Shown: piece after piece, positions 1-9,687 of the stretch
Numbering within the stretch: position 1 is the first letter of the stretch
Layout of the letters: every line of letters begins with the position of its first letter
Assembly (NCBI RefSeq): GCF_000412695.1
Contig: NC_021499.1
Coordinates: 868,001-932,000 of the forward strand
Length of the DNA stretch: 64,000 nucleotides
Origin: Pseudomonas resinovorans NBRC 106553
GTDB lineage: Bacteria; Pseudomonadota; Gammaproteobacteria; Pseudomonadales; Pseudomonadaceae
Reading direction: 5' to 3'
The notes under the pieces: model-generated
Database searches by the model: none
Seen by the model: only the letters and a program-made list of their open reading frames with translations
Told to the model about the DNA's origin: nothing
Position numbers and translations under genes: made by a program

Positions 1-3
1 CCG

Positions 4-1524
4 TCAGAGCGTCTTGGCGAAACGGCTGGCCAGCAGCGCCCAGGCGAAGATCAGGCCGCAGAGGATCAGCAGCGGCCAGGCGCGCCACTTCAGGTAGGGC
101 GTCAGGCCCTGCATCGGCACGACGTCGCCGTAGAGAACCCCTGGCTGGAACTGGGGGATCTGCTCGGTGATGGCGCCGAAGGGGTCGATCAGCGCGGTGA
201 CGCCGTTGTTGGTGGAGCGGATCATCCAGCGGCCGGCTTCCAGGGCGCGCATCTGCGCCATCTGCAGATGCTGCAAGGGGCCGATGGAGGTGCCGAACCA
301 GGTGTCGTTGCTCACCGTCAGCAGGATGTCGCTGCGCGCGGCCATGGTGGCGGCGAACTCGGGGTAGACCACCTCGTAGCAGATGTACGGGGCGATGCGA
401 TAACCCTTGGCCATCAGCGGGCCCTGGTCGGACGAGCCACGGGCGAAGTCGGACATAGGCAGGTCGAAGAAGGCGATCAGGCCGCGCAGCACTTCCTGCA
501 GCGGCACGTATTCACCGAAGGGCACCAGCTTCTGCTTGAGGTAGGTGCCTTCGCCTTCGCCGACCACGGTGATGGCGTTGTAGTAACGCTTCTCGCCGCG
601 CTCGTTGTTCTGCCGCAGCGGTACGCCGGTGATCAGCGCGGATTGGCGGTCGCGGCTGTAGCGGTTCATCACGCCGAGGTAGCCCTCGACGAACTCCTTG
701 AGCACCGGCACCGCGGTTTCCGGCCAGACGATCAGGTCCGTCTGGCGGGCGCTGAAGGTCATGTCGCGATACAGCGCCAACTGCGCCTCGAGTTGTTCCG
801 GGTCCCACTTCAGGCTCTGCGCGACGTTGCCCTGGACCGCCGCCACCCGCAGCGGATCGCCGGCCGGCTGGGTCCAGGCGTGGCCCTTGAGCGCGAGGCC
901 GATCATCCAGGGGGCGACCAGCAGGACGACGCCGGCACCGAGGAGGACCGGGCGGCCGCGCAGGCGTGCCAGGTTCACCAGCAGGGCGGCGGTCAGCGCC
1001 AGGGTGAAGGACACCAGCCACACGCCGCCCAGCGGCGCCAGTCCGGCCAGTGGGCCGTCCAGCTGGCTGTAGCCTGCGTAGAGCCAGGGGAAGCCGGTGA
1101 GGAACCAGCCACGGAAGATCTCCTGGGCCAGCCACAGGGCGGCGAAGGCCAGGGTGTCGGCGAGGGCCGCTTCGCTGCGGCGTAGCCAGCGTGCCCAGAT
1201 CAGCGCCGGCAGGGCGAAGAACAGCGCGACGCCGGCACTGAAACCGACGGTGAGGAAGCCCGCCAGGGGCACCGAGGCGGCGCCGTAGTCGTGGATGCTG
1301 ACGTAGATCCAGCTGGTGCCGGCGAGGAACAGGCCGAGGCCGTAGCACCAGCCGCGCCAGAAGGCCGCCTTCGGCGCCAGGTCGCGCAGGCTCAGGTAGA
1401 GCAGCGCCAGGGAGAGGATTTTCAGCGGCCAGAAGTCGAACGGCGCGAAGGCCAGGGGGGTCAGGGCGCCGGCGGCCATGGCCAGCAGGTTGCCCGGCCA
1501 GCCGGGGCGGGTGATCCAGTTCAT
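4..1524 (-). CDS. lnt: Apolipoprotein N-acyltransferase Lnt
   Basis: Inner-membrane enzyme that adds the third acyl chain to the N-terminal cysteine of lipoproteins, using phospholipid as donor; this permits Lol export. The 506-residue protein has a run of hydrophobic segments over about residues 10-215, then a carbon-nitrogen hydrolase (nitrilase) domain. The expected catalytic triad is visible: Glu in WPETAVP (about 267), Lys in KQKLVPFGEY (about 330) and Cys in PYICYEV (about 382). I chose the ATG at 1524 (MNWITRPG); the upstream in-frame extension is low-complexity and lies over the hairpin after corC. It is the last gene of the miaB-phoH-ybeY-corC-lnt operon. Family length is about 510, so it is complete. 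Confidence 0.96.
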   Translation of the reverse strand: MNWITRPGWPGNLLAMAAGALTPLAFAPFDFWPLKILSLALLYLSLRDLAPKAAFWRGWCYGLGLFLAGTSWIYVSIHDYGAASVPLAGFLTVGFSAGVALFFALPALIWARWLRRSEAALADTLAFAALWLAQEIFRGWFLTGFPWLYAGYSQLDGPLAGLAPLGGVWLVSFTLALTAALLVNLARLRGRPVLLGAGVVLLVAPWMIGLALKGHAWTQPAGDPLRVAAVQGNVAQSLKWDPEQLEAQLALYRDMTFSARQTDLIVWPETAVPVLKEFVEGYLGVMNRYSRDRQSALITGVPLRQNNERGEKRYYNAITVVGEGEGTYLKQKLVPFGEYVPLQEVLRGLIAFFDLPMSDFARGSSDQGPLMAKGYRIAPYICYEVVYPEFAATMAARSDILLTVSNDTWFGTSIGPLQHLQMAQMRALEAGRWMIRSTNNGVTALIDPFGAITEQIPQFQPGVLYGDVVPMQGLTPYLKWRAWPLLILCGLIFAWALLASRFAKTL

Positions 1525-1579
1525 GCTCGGTCCTTGGGCGGAAGGGGCGCTGGAGAGAAAGCGTGCGGGATTATCCAGT

Positions 1580-1605
1580 GCGCCCCTCCCCAGTGGAAGG
1601 GGCGC
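1580..1605 (-). terminator. GC-rich hairpin between corC and lnt
   Basis: Arms GCGCCCCTCC (1580-1589) and GGAAGGGGCGC (1595-1605) pair with one bulged base and a short loop. There is no clear T-tract on either strand, so it may be an mRNA-processing or partial-termination element in the corC-lnt gap rather than a true operon end. Confidence 0.4.
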
Positions 1606-1612
1606 CTGATCA

Positions 1613-2452
1613 TCAGCGGGACAGCGGCGAGAGGCGCAGCAGGTGGATGCGGCGGCTGTCGGCGTTGAGGACGCGGAAGCGGAACTCGCCGATCTCGGTG
1701 GTCTCGTTGCGCTTGGGCAGGTGGCCGAAGGCACCCATGACCAGGCCGCCGACGGTGTCGAACTCGTCCTCGGAGAAGTCGGTCTCGAAGAACTCGTTGA
1801 AGGCATCCACCGGGGTCAGCGCCTTGACGATGAAGTCGCCGCTGGGCAGCGGCTTGATGTAGCTGTCTTCCTCGACGTCGTGCTCGTCCTCGATGTCGCC
1901 GACGATCTGTTCCAGCACGTCTTCGATGGTCACCAGGCCCGCCACGCCGCCGTATTCGTCGATGACCACGGCCATGTGGTTGTGGTTGGCGCGGAACTCG
2001 CGCAGCAGCACGTTCAGGCGCTTGGATTCGGGCACGAAGGTGGCCGGACGCAGCAGGTCCTTGATGTTGAAGGCCTGGCCGTTGTCCTGAAGGATCAGCG
2101 GCAGCAGGTCCTTGGCCAGGAGGATGCCCATGACGTCATCCAGGCTTTCGCCGACGACCGGGTAGCGGGAGTGGGCGGCATCGATGATCGCCGGGAGGAA
2201 CTCCTTCGGCGTCTGGTTGGCCTTGATGCTGATCATCTGCGAACGCGGCACCATGATGTCGCGGACTTGCAGGTCGGCGACCTGGATGGCGCCTTCGACG
2301 ATCGACAGCGCTTCGCTGTCGAGCAGTTTGTTCTGGTGGGCTTCGCGCAACAGCTCGAGGAGCTCCTGGCGGCTTTTCGGCTCATGGGCAAAGGCCTGGG
2401 TCAGCTTTTCCAGCCAGGACCTGTGCCCGTTGCTCGATCGATCTTCGCTCAT
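1613..2452 (-). CDS. corC: CorC/YbeX family CBS-domain transporter-associated protein
   Basis: Cytoplasmic CBS-domain protein historically linked to Mg/Co efflux with CorA; more recent work ties YbeX to ribosome and Mg homeostasis. The 279-residue protein has two CBS modules at about 66-185 (IMVPRSQM opens the first) followed by a CorC_HlyC C-terminal domain at about 200-279 (DEFDTVGGLV). No membrane segments are present, which separates it from the longer CNNM/HlyC-type transporters. It sits between ybeY and lnt in the standard gammaproteobacterial order, 21 bases after ybeY ends. Confidence 0.93.
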   Translation of the reverse strand: MSEDRSSNGHRSWLEKLTQAFAHEPKSRQELLELLREAHQNKLLDSEALSIVEGAIQVADLQVRDIMVPRSQMISIKANQTPKEFLPAIIDAAHSRYPVVGESLDDVMGILLAKDLLPLILQDNGQAFNIKDLLRPATFVPESKRLNVLLREFRANHNHMAVVIDEYGGVAGLVTIEDVLEQIVGDIEDEHDVEEDSYIKPLPSGDFIVKALTPVDAFNEFFETDFSEDEFDTVGGLVMGAFGHLPKRNETTEIGEFRFRVLNADSRRIHLLRLSPLSR

Positions 2453-2473
2453 ATGTCCTTTGCTCGATGCTTC

Positions 2474-2938
2474 TTATTGGTCTTCGTCGTTTTGGTAAGG
2501 GTCGGGGTGGCCAAGTTCAGCCAGCAATTCCCGTTCCAGTGTCTCCATTTCCTCGGCTTCCTCATCCTCGATGTGGTCGTAGCCGAGCAAATGCAGGCAG
2601 CCGTGGATGACCAGGTGCGCCCAGTGAGCCTCCAGGGCCTTGCCCTGTTCGGCGGCTTCCCGAGCCACCACCGTCGCGCAGATCACCAGGTCGCCGAGCA
2701 GCGGGATATCCAGCAACTCGTCCGGCACGTCCGCGGGGAAGGAGAGTACGTTGGTAGCGTAGTCCTTGTGCCGCCAGGTGTTGTTCAGCTCGCGGCCCTC
2801 GGGCTCATCCACCAGGCGGATGGTCAGTTCGGAGTCGGCCTCGCGCTGGCGCAGCGCCAGTTCGCACCAGCGACGGAAGTCCGACTCGCTCGGCAGGCCC
2901 TGGGCCTCGCTGGCAAGTTGCAGGTCGAGTTCAAGCAT
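2474..2938 (-). CDS. ybeY: Endoribonuclease YbeY
   Basis: Zinc-dependent single-strand endoribonuclease acting in 16S rRNA 3'-end maturation and ribosome quality control. The 154-residue protein carries the UPF0054 signature [11 protein letters not shown], with the three zinc-binding histidines at 112, 116 and 122. The acidic C-terminal tail is normal for Pseudomonas orthologues. Its start overlaps the end of phoH by 8 bases, which implies translational coupling; PhoH and YbeY are functionally linked partners in many bacteria. Confidence 0.95.
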   Translation of the reverse strand: MLELDLQLASEAQGLPSESDFRRWCELALRQREADSELTIRLVDEPEGRELNNTWRHKDYATNVLSFPADVPDELLDIPLLGDLVICATVVAREAAEQGKALEAHWAHLVIHGCLHLLGYDHIEDEEAEEMETLERELLAELGHPDPYQNDEDQ

Positions 2939-3977
2939 TGTCGTCTAGGGCGCCTGGGTCGTTGTCGGCGGGTTTGGCCTTGGCCGGTTGCTGGCGGCTG
3001 TCGAAGCGGTCGTAGGCTTCCACGATGCGCTGGACCAGCGGGTGGCGCACCACGTCCTGGGACTTGAAGTGGGTGAAGCTGATGCCCGGCACGTCGCGCA
3101 ATACGTCGATCACGTGGGTCAGGCCCGACTTGGTGCCGCGCGGCAGGTCGATCTGGGTGATGTCGCCGGTGATCACGGCGGTGGAGCCGAAACCGATACG
3201 GGTCAGGAACATCTTCATCTGCTCGAGGGTGGTGTTCTGACTCTCGTCGAGAATGATGAAGCTGTTGTTAAGGGTGCGACCGCGCATGTAGGCCAGGGGC
3301 GCGACTTCGATCACCTGCTTCTCGATCAGCTTGGCCACCTGCTCGAAGCCGAGCATCTCGTAGAGCGCGTCGTAGAGCGGGCGCAGGTAGGGGTCGATCT
3401 TCTGCGAGAGGTCGCCGGGGAGGAAGCCGAGCTTCTCGCCGGCCTCCACCGCGGGGCGCACCAGCAGGATGCGGCGAATCTGCTCGCGCTCCAGGGCGTC
3501 CACGGCGCAGGCCACGGCCAGGTAGGTCTTGCCGGTGCCGGCCGGGCCGATGCCGAAGTTGATGTCGTGGTCGAGGATCGCCTTGACATAGCCCTGCTGG
3601 TTGGCGCCGCGCGGGCGGATGTTGCCCTTGCGGGTGCGCAGGGACACCGCTTCGGTCCGTGGGTTGGCCTCGTCCATGCCGGTTTCGCGCAGGAACAGGT
3701 GCACCAGGTCGGGCGACAGCTCGATGGCTTCGGTTTCGCGGTAGAGGCGGCGCAGGAGGTTTTCCGTGGCGCGGGTGCTTTGCGGGTCGCCGACCAGTTC
3801 GAACTGGTTGCCACGGTTGCGGATTTCGATGGCCATGCGCTGTTCGATCAGTCGCAGATGCTCGTCGAATTGGCCGCACAGATTGGCGAAGCGGCGGGCT
3901 TCAAAGGGTTCCAGGGTGAAGCGATGCAGATCCAGGGAGGCGTTCAATGTCGTGTGTTCGCCCTTGGGCGGTGGCAA
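2931..3977 (-). CDS. ybeZ: PhoH-like ATPase (YbeZ)
   Basis: PhoH-family P-loop ATPase, thought to act with YbeY in RNA metabolism. The 348-residue protein has Walker A GPAGTGKT in the middle and Walker [10 protein letters not shown] followed by the family's TQIDLPRG segment. The N-terminal 100 residues resemble a KH-like RNA-binding region. The ATG at 3977 is used, although a TTG a few codons in ([10 protein letters not shown]) would match the length of some homologues. It lies 62 bases after miaB, separated by a GC hairpin. Confidence 0.92.
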   Translation of the reverse strand: MPPPKGEHTTLNASLDLHRFTLEPFEARRFANLCGQFDEHLRLIEQRMAIEIRNRGNQFELVGDPQSTRATENLLRRLYRETEAIELSPDLVHLFLRETGMDEANPRTEAVSLRTRKGNIRPRGANQQGYVKAILDHDINFGIGPAGTGKTYLAVACAVDALEREQIRRILLVRPAVEAGEKLGFLPGDLSQKIDPYLRPLYDALYEMLGFEQVAKLIEKQVIEVAPLAYMRGRTLNNSFIILDESQNTTLEQMKMFLTRIGFGSTAVITGDITQIDLPRGTKSGLTHVIDVLRDVPGISFTHFKSQDVVRHPLVQRIVEAYDRFDSRQQPAKAKPADNDPGALDDNA

Positions 3978-4003
3978 TGGGGTGAGTTGCAGAATAACTC
4001 CGA

Positions 4004-4029
4004 GGGCCCGGCTCGAAAAGCGCGGGCCC
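4004..4029 (-). terminator. Hairpin between miaB and phoH
   Basis: A 7-bp perfect stem GGGCCCG/CGGGCCC with a 12-base loop sits in the 62-base gap of an otherwise co-directional operon. There is no T-tract after it on the minus strand, so it is more likely a processing or stability element than a full terminator. Confidence 0.35.
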
Positions 4030-4039
4030 CGAAGCTCTG

Positions 4040-5380
4040 TCAGTGGAGGCGTTCTTCGAGCAGGGTGCCGCGCAGCGAATGGGGCAGGGCGTCGTCGATG
4101 TGGACGTCGACGAACTGGCCGATCAGGCGCGGGTTGGCGCTGCGGAAGTTGACGATGCGGTTGTTCTCGGTGCGGCCCTGGAGCATGCCCGGGTCCTTCT
4201 TGGAGTAGTCGCTGACCAGGATGCGCTGGACGCTGCCGACCATTCGTCGGCTGATTTCGAAGCCCTGCTGGTGGATGCGCCCCTGGAGGATCATCAGGCG
4301 CTGCTTCTTCACTTCGTCAGGGGTGTCGTCCACCAGGTCGGCCGCCGGCGTGCCGGGGCGCGAGCTGTAGATGAAGGAGAAGGAGAAGTCGAAACCGACC
4401 TCTTCCACCAGCTTCATGGTCTGTTCGAAATCCTTGTCGCTCTCGCCCGGGAAACCGACGATGAAGTCGGAGCTGATGCACATGTCCGGTACCGCAGCCT
4501 TGAGCTTGCGGATGCGCGATTTGTATTCCAGCGCGGTGTGGTTGCGCTTCATCGCCGCGAGGATGCGGTCGGAGCCCGCCTGCACCGGCAGGTGGACGAA
4601 CTTCACCAGTTCCGGCACTTCGGCGTGGGCCTGGATGAGCGCGTCGGAGAACTCCAGCGGGTGCGACGTGGTGTAGCGGATGCGCTCGATGCCGTCGACG
4701 GCGGCGACCACGCGGATCAGCTCGGCGAAGTCGGCGATGCGCCCGTCATGGGTCAGGCCACGGTAGCCGTTGACGTTCTGGCCCAGCAGGGTCACTTCGC
4801 GGACGCCGTTCTCGGCCAGGTGGATCACCTCGGCCAGCACGTCGTCGAACGGGCGGCTGACTTCCTCGCCACGGGTGTAGGGCACCACGCAGAAGGTGCA
4901 GTACTTGCTGCAGCCTTCCATCACCGAGACGAAGGCGCTGGGGCCGTCGACCCGGGGTTCGGGCAGGCGGTCGAACTTCTCGATCTCGGGGAAGCTGATG
5001 TCCACCTGGGGTTTGCGGGTGGTGCGGGCGGCGTCGATCATTTCCGGCAGGCGGTGCAGGGTCTGCGGGCCGAACACCACGTCCACGTAGGGCGCGCGCT
5101 CGCGGATGGCGGCGCCTTCCTGGCTGGCCACGCAGCCGCCGACGCCGATCACCAGTTGCGGGTTCTGCCGCTTCAGCTCGCGCCATTGGCCAAGTTTCGA
5201 GAACACCTTCTCCTGCGCCTTCTCGCGGATCGAGCAGGTATTGAGCAGGATCACGTCGGCTTCTTCCGCGTGTTCGGTGACTTCCAGCGCCTGATGTTCG
5301 CCGAGCAGATCGACCATGCGCGAGCTGTCATACTCGTTCATCTGGCAGCCGTGGGTTTCGATATAGAGCTTCTTGGCCAT
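4040..5380 (-). CDS. miaB: tRNA-2-methylthio-N6-dimethylallyladenosine synthase MiaB
   Basis: Radical-SAM methylthiotransferase converting i6A37 to ms2i6A37 in tRNAs that read UNN codons. The 446-residue protein shows the three family domains in order: N-terminal UPF0004 domain starting at [12 protein letters not shown]; radical SAM core with the CxxxCxxC cluster GCSKYCTFC near residue 157; and a C-terminal TRAM domain ending in LLEERLH. The start at 5380 (MAKKLYIET) is preferred over an in-frame upstream ATG that would add a non-conserved segment. It heads the operon to lnt and is divergent from the DUF1820 gene, sharing a 137-base promoter region. Confidence 0.96.
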   Translation of the reverse strand: MAKKLYIETHGCQMNEYDSSRMVDLLGEHQALEVTEHAEEADVILLNTCSIREKAQEKVFSKLGQWRELKRQNPQLVIGVGGCVASQEGAAIRERAPYVDVVFGPQTLHRLPEMIDAARTTRKPQVDISFPEIEKFDRLPEPRVDGPSAFVSVMEGCSKYCTFCVVPYTRGEEVSRPFDDVLAEVIHLAENGVREVTLLGQNVNGYRGLTHDGRIADFAELIRVVAAVDGIERIRYTTSHPLEFSDALIQAHAEVPELVKFVHLPVQAGSDRILAAMKRNHTALEYKSRIRKLKAAVPDMCISSDFIVGFPGESDKDFEQTMKLVEEVGFDFSFSFIYSSRPGTPAADLVDDTPDEVKKQRLMILQGRIHQQGFEISRRMVGSVQRILVSDYSKKDPGMLQGRTENNRIVNFRSANPRLIGQFVDVHIDDALPHSLRGTLLEERLH

Positions 5381-5517
5381 GCGCGTATAGGAATCGGGTG
5401 GTTCGAAGAACCGCGCATTATAGTCGCCATGTCCCTGCCTTCCTAGCATCCGCTGCCTGGCGGCTATGCTATGATCTGCGCCCCCGAAATTCCGCCACGA
5501 CGACCCTTCGATACGCC

Positions 5518-5841
5518 ATGAGCAAGTCCGCCCCGATCTACAAGGTGATCTTCCTGAACCAGGGCCAGGTGTACGAGATGTACGCCAAGCAGATCTACCA
5601 GAGCGACCTGTGGGGCTTCCTGGAGGTGGAGGAGTTCGTCTTCGGCGAGCGCACCCAGGTCGTGGTGGACCCCAGCGAAGAAAAGCTCAAGGCCCAGTTC
5701 GAAGGTGTGGTGCGCAGCTTCCTGCCGATGCACTCGATCATCCGCATCGACGAGGTGGAGCGCCTCGGCACGCCGAAGATCAGCGAGGCGAAAGGCAACG
5801 GCAACGTGATGCCGTTCCCCATGCCGATGCCGGAGAAGTAA
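5518..5841 (+). CDS. DUF1820 family protein
   Basis: Small 107-residue cytoplasmic protein that I recognise as the DUF1820 family found beside miaB in Pseudomonas; its biochemical role is unknown. Visible features are the conserved opening ([18 protein letters not shown]), a central acidic stretch and a Met/Pro-rich tail ([10 protein letters not shown]). There is no signal peptide or membrane segment. The ATG at 5518 fits the conserved N-terminus. It converges with the Sel1 gene, 27 bases away. Confidence 0.85.
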   Translation: MSKSAPIYKVIFLNQGQVYEMYAKQIYQSDLWGFLEVEEFVFGERTQVVVDPSEEKLKAQFEGVVRSFLPMHSIIRIDEVERLGTPKISEAKGNGNVMPFPMPMPEK

Positions 5842-5868
5842 GCAGCGTCTGCTGGTGAGTCGCTGCCG

Positions 5869-6417
5869 TCAGGGCAGCGGTGAGAAAGGCGAGCTGCCGT
5901 CGGCGGCCTGCAGTTCCAGGAGATAGTTGCGGAAGATCTGCCCCAGTACCTGGGTGGCGATTTCCAACTCGTCGCTACGCATCTGCGCGGCCACCAGGTC
6001 GGCGCTGTCCATCGCTTCGTCCGAGCCGTTCACCGCGGCCATCTTCAGCACGATGTAGGCCTGCACGTTGTTGGCCGGCACACCTTCACCCCGGAAGAAC
6101 ATGTTGCCCAGGCGCAGCTGCGCCTGCGCGTGGCCCTTGAGGGACGCTTGCTCGAACCATTGCAGGGCCTGCGGCAGGTCGCGCGGGGTGCGCTTGCCGT
6201 CGTAGAAGAACTCGCCGAGTTCGTACTGGGCCTCGGCGTCGCCGGCCTTGGCGGCTTGCTGGCAAGCGGAAACGGCTTCCGAGAGGTTTTCCGGCAGGCT
6301 GTTCAGGTTGCAGCGGCCGGTAGCCGGGATCAGCAAGGAATTGCCGCCGGCATTGGCCAGCAGTGGCAGGAAGAGCAACAGGCAGCCCAGTGTCAGGGTG
6401 CGGCCGGTGCGTTTCAT
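5869..6417 (-). CDS. Exported Sel1/TPR-repeat protein
   Basis: Protein of about 182 residues beginning with a typical signal peptide (MKRTGRTLTL, hydrophobic core, then LLANAGG), so probably periplasmic. The mature part has about two Sel1-like repeats (AEAQYELGEFFYDG and AQAQLRLGNMFFRGEG), alpha-solenoid units normally used for protein binding. An in-frame GTG at 6426 lies only 4 bases from a GAGG, whereas the ATG at 6417 lies 13 bases away, so either could be the start; I use the ATG. No partner is evident from the neighbours. Confidence 0.8.
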   Translation of the reverse strand: MKRTGRTLTLGCLLLFLPLLANAGGNSLLIPATGRCNLNSLPENLSEAVSACQQAAKAGDAEAQYELGEFFYDGKRTPRDLPQALQWFEQASLKGHAQAQLRLGNMFFRGEGVPANNVQAYIVLKMAAVNGSDEAMDSADLVAAQMRSDELEIATQVLGQIFRNYLLELQAADGSSPFSPLP

Positions 6418-6686
6418 GGGAATCACAGCGCCTCGGAAGCAGTGCGGGCATCATGCCCGGCCGGCGAGAAACGCGCCGACGTTCACATTATGAAATAAGC
6501 CGGGGCGATCTTACAAAGGCTTTACTCGGTTTGCGGACGGCTTGCTGGCCGTTTGCCCCTGGAGGCGACTGGCCGGTACTGCTCTGGCGGGGTGTGGAGC
6601 TGGTGGAGGCGACGTAACGATCGGATAAAGCGTGGGCCTGGCCACCCGCGCCAGCTCGAAGGCGGGCGCGGATGGCGCAGTCTGCG

Positions 6687-7976
6687 TCAGGCCAGTTTGA
6701 GCTGGGCGAAGGCGCGTTCTGCGGCGTCCAGGGTGATCGCCAGCTCCTTGTCGCCGTGGGCGATGGAGGTGAAGCCCGCCTCATAGGCGCTCGGCGCGAG
6801 GTAGACGCCGCCGTCCAGCATCAGGTGGAAGAAGCGCTTGAAGCGGTCGGCGTCGCTGCTCATCACGTCCTGGAAGGTGACGATGCTGTCGGCGCCGCTG
6901 AAGTAGAGACCGAACATGCCGCCCACCTGGGTGGTGACGAAGGGGATGCCGGCGGCATCGGCGCGCTGTTGCAGGCCGTCGAGCATGCGGCTGGTGTAGT
7001 CGGTCAGCTCGGCGTGGAAGCCAGGACGGCTGATCAGCTTCAGGGTGGTCAGGCCGGCGGCCATGGCCAGCGGGTTACCGGACAGGGTGCCGGCCTGGTA
7101 GACCGGGCCCAGCGGGGCGATGTGCGACATGATCTCGCGCTTGCCGCCGAAGCAGCCCACCGGCATGCCGCCGCCGATGATCTTGCCGAAGGTGGAGAGG
7201 TCCGGGGTGATGCCGAAGTGGGCCTGGGCGCCACCGAGGGCGACGCGGAAGCCGGTCATCACTTCGTCGAAGATCAGCACCACGCCGTGCTTGTCGCAGA
7301 GGCTGCGCAGGCCTTCGAGGAAGCCCGGGGCCGGCGGCACGCAGTTCATGTTGCCGGCCACCGGCTCGACGATGATGCAGGCCACTTCGTTGCCCACTTC
7401 GGCCAGGGTCTTCTCCACGGCGTCGATGTCGTTGAACGGCAGGGTCAGGGTGTGCTGGGCGAAGGCCGCCGGTACGCCCGGGGAGCTGGGCACGCCGAGG
7501 GTCAGGGCGCCGGAGCCGGCTTTCACCAGCAGGGAGTCGGAGTGGCCGTGGTAGCAACCTTCGAACTTGATGATGCTGTCGCGGCCGGTGAAGCCACGGG
7601 CCAGGCGGATGGCGCTCATGGTGGCTTCGGTGCCGGAGCTGACCATGCGCACCATTTCCATGGACGGGACCAGGGAGCAGACCAGGTCGGCCATTTCCAC
7701 TTCCAGTGCGGTCGGCGCACCGTAGGACAGGCCGTGCTCCAGCTGCCGGCGCACCGCGTCGAGCACGTCCGGATGGCTATGGCCGAGGATCATCGGACCC
7801 CAGGAACCCACGTAGTCCACGTAGCGCTTGTCGTCCTCGTCCGTCACGTATGCCCCGATCGCATGCTTGAAGAACAGCGGCGTGCCGCCGACGCTCTTGA
7901 AGGCGCGAACCGGCGAGTTGACGCCGCCGGGGATGTGTTTCTGGGCGTTGGCGAAGAGGGTTTCGGAACGGGACAT
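6687..7976 (-). CDS. hemL: Glutamate-1-semialdehyde 2,1-aminomutase HemL
   Basis: PLP enzyme that makes 5-aminolevulinate from glutamate-1-semialdehyde, completing the C5 route into haem. The 429-residue protein has the fold-type I aminotransferase landmarks: the N-terminal [19 protein letters not shown], the DEVMTGFR motif and the PLP lysine in [13 protein letters not shown]. Length matches the family (about 427). It follows thiE by 32 bases on the same strand, making thiD-thiE-hemL a likely transcription unit. Confidence 0.97.
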   Translation of the reverse strand: MSRSETLFANAQKHIPGGVNSPVRAFKSVGGTPLFFKHAIGAYVTDEDDKRYVDYVGSWGPMILGHSHPDVLDAVRRQLEHGLSYGAPTALEVEMADLVCSLVPSMEMVRMVSSGTEATMSAIRLARGFTGRDSIIKFEGCYHGHSDSLLVKAGSGALTLGVPSSPGVPAAFAQHTLTLPFNDIDAVEKTLAEVGNEVACIIVEPVAGNMNCVPPAPGFLEGLRSLCDKHGVVLIFDEVMTGFRVALGGAQAHFGITPDLSTFGKIIGGGMPVGCFGGKREIMSHIAPLGPVYQAGTLSGNPLAMAAGLTTLKLISRPGFHAELTDYTSRMLDGLQQRADAAGIPFVTTQVGGMFGLYFSGADSIVTFQDVMSSDADRFKRFFHLMLDGGVYLAPSAYEAGFTSIAHGDKELAITLDAAERAFAQLKLA

Positions 7977-8008
7977 GGGCAGGTCTCTCTTTACAAGCGA
8001 ATTCGGGT

Positions 8009-8638
8009 TCAGACGGTATCGAACAGGGCGCTGAAGGCGCGGGCGCGGCGCTCCACCTCGGCGGCGGAGTCGGCACCGAACAGGGCGTGGATCACCGCCA
8101 CCATGCTGGCGCCACGGGCGATCAGCTCGGGGGCGTTGTCCAGGGTCACGCCGCCGATGGCGACGATCGGCGCCTGGAAGCGCTGCTTCGCCTGTTCCAG
8201 CAGGTCCAGGGTGGCGGCGGGCGCGCCCGGCTTGGTCTGGGAATTGTAGAAGCGGCCAAAGGCGATGTAGCTGGCGCCTTCCTTGATAGCCGCAGCGGCC
8301 AGGTCGAGGTTGGCGTGGCAGGTGCCGCCGATGATCGCCTGGCGGCCGAGCAGGGCGCGGGCGGCGGCCAGGGAACCGTCGCCCTGGCCGAGGTGCAGGC
8401 CCACGCCCAGGCGCGCGGCCAGTTCGGCGTCATCGTTGATGATCAACTGGGCGCCGTAGCGGGTGCAGAGTTCGCGCAGCGCTTCGGCTTCGCGCAGGCG
8501 GCGAGCGTCGTCGCTGGACTTGTCGCGGTATTGCAGCAGCCGGGCGCCACCCTTGAGTGCGGCCTCGACGTACGGCAGGAGCTTCCCGTCGGCCAGCAGC
8601 TGGCTGTCGGTGATGGCATAGAGGCCACGCAGTTTCAT
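8009..8638 (-). CDS. thiE: Thiamine-phosphate synthase ThiE
   Basis: Couples hydroxymethylpyrimidine diphosphate to thiazole phosphate to give thiamine monophosphate. The 209-residue TIM-barrel protein shows the family landmarks LYAITD at the start, LLQYRDKS, the phosphate/Mg segment LIINDD and VGLHLGQGD, and the C-terminal VAIGGV. The ATG at 8638 overlaps the thiD stop as ATGA, indicating translational coupling. Start and length match P. aeruginosa-type ThiE. Confidence 0.96.
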   Translation of the reverse strand: MKLRGLYAITDSQLLADGKLLPYVEAALKGGARLLQYRDKSSDDARRLREAEALRELCTRYGAQLIINDDAELAARLGVGLHLGQGDGSLAAARALLGRQAIIGGTCHANLDLAAAAIKEGASYIAFGRFYNSQTKPGAPAATLDLLEQAKQRFQAPIVAIGGVTLDNAPELIARGASMVAVIHALFGADSAAEVERRARAFSALFDTV

Positions 8639-9432
8639 TGGCAGAAATCCAGCGGCAAGCGGCGCGGCACGTACTGGCCACGGCCGGGTTGCTCGGCATC
8701 GCGCAGGGTGCGCCAGGTGTAGTCGAGGGCGGTGCGCACCGCGCTGGTCAGCTCTTCGCCCAGGGCCAGGCGGCCGGCCAGGGTGCTGGCCAGGGTGCAA
8801 CCGGAGCCATGGTAGCTGCCGGGCAGGCGCTGGCAGGTGTAGGTGTGGCGTCCGCCATCCTGGGTGTAGAGGCGGTTGTGCACTTCGGATTCGTCGCCGT
8901 GGCCGCCGGTGATCAGCAGGTTGCGGCAGAAGGGCAGGAGCTTCTCCGCGCACTGGTCGGCGGTGCCTTCGGGCAGCTCGGCGAGGATGCGTGCTTCCGG
9001 CAGGTTCGGGGTGGCGATGGTCGCCACCGGCAGCAGGCGTTCGCGCATCGCGTAGCCCACTTCGTCCTTGCCCAGGGCGCCGCCGCCGCCGGCACGCAGC
9101 ACCGGGTCGCAGACCAGGGGCACGCCCGGCAGGGATTGCATGATTTCGACCACGGTCTCGACCATCTCCACCGAGCCGAGCATGCCCAGCTTGACGGCGG
9201 CAACCGGCAGGTCGGCGATCACGGCCTGGGCCTGGGCCAGCACCCATTCACGGTCGAGGACGCGGAAGTCGGAAACGTTGACGGTATCCTGCACGGTCAG
9301 GGCGGTCACCGCTGGTGCGGCGTGGCAGCCTTGCGCGATCAGGGCTTCGATGTCCGCCTGGAGGCCGGCGCCACCACTGGGGTCGTGGCCGGAAAGGCAG
9401 AGGACTACGGGGCGAGAGTTGGTCGTTTTCAT
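8635..9432 (-). CDS. thiD: Hydroxymethylpyrimidine/phosphomethylpyrimidine kinase ThiD
   Basis: Ribokinase-fold kinase that phosphorylates HMP twice for thiamine synthesis. The 265-residue protein starts [17 protein letters not shown]; the substrate-binding [14 protein letters not shown] and the C-terminal [12 protein letters not shown] anion-hole/catalytic motif are both present. An alternative ATG at 9450 adds six residues. It is the first gene of thiD-thiE-hemL and is divergent from ladS, with 255 bases between their starts. I see no recognisable TPP riboswitch upstream. Confidence 0.95.
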   Translation of the reverse strand: MKTTNSRPVVLCLSGHDPSGGAGLQADIEALIAQGCHAAPAVTALTVQDTVNVSDFRVLDREWVLAQAQAVIADLPVAAVKLGMLGSVEMVETVVEIMQSLPGVPLVCDPVLRAGGGGALGKDEVGYAMRERLLPVATIATPNLPEARILAELPEGTADQCAEKLLPFCRNLLITGGHGDESEVHNRLYTQDGGRHTYTCQRLPGSYHGSGCTLASTLAGRLALGEELTSAVRTALDYTWRTLRDAEQPGRGQYVPRRLPLDFCQ

Positions 9433-9687
9433 GGTCGGCGAGCTTACCATTATTCACCCCGTCCGGCCGCACCGGCGGCGCTTTGCCTCGGAGGGGCCGG
9501 CAGAAGCATCGGGGTGTTGGCTGGAAGGCCCGTAATAGAGCTGTTCCAGCATGATGGCGATGTGCAGCTTTCAGCCGCCTTGCGCTGTGCTAGAGTGGGC
9601 GGCATTTCAAACAATCTGGCCCTGGATGGCGCGTCGATCAAGGAGGTGGGACTTCCTGGCGCGGTCTGGCTGCCATTGTGGGGCCGC

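Noticed and set aside
268..1185. Long plus-strand reading frame opposite lnt, and similar frames opposite corC, phoH and miaB (to 5446)
   Set aside because: Antisense shadows of high-GC genes; Gly/Ala/Val/His-rich translations without any domain, while the minus-strand genes carry clear motifs.
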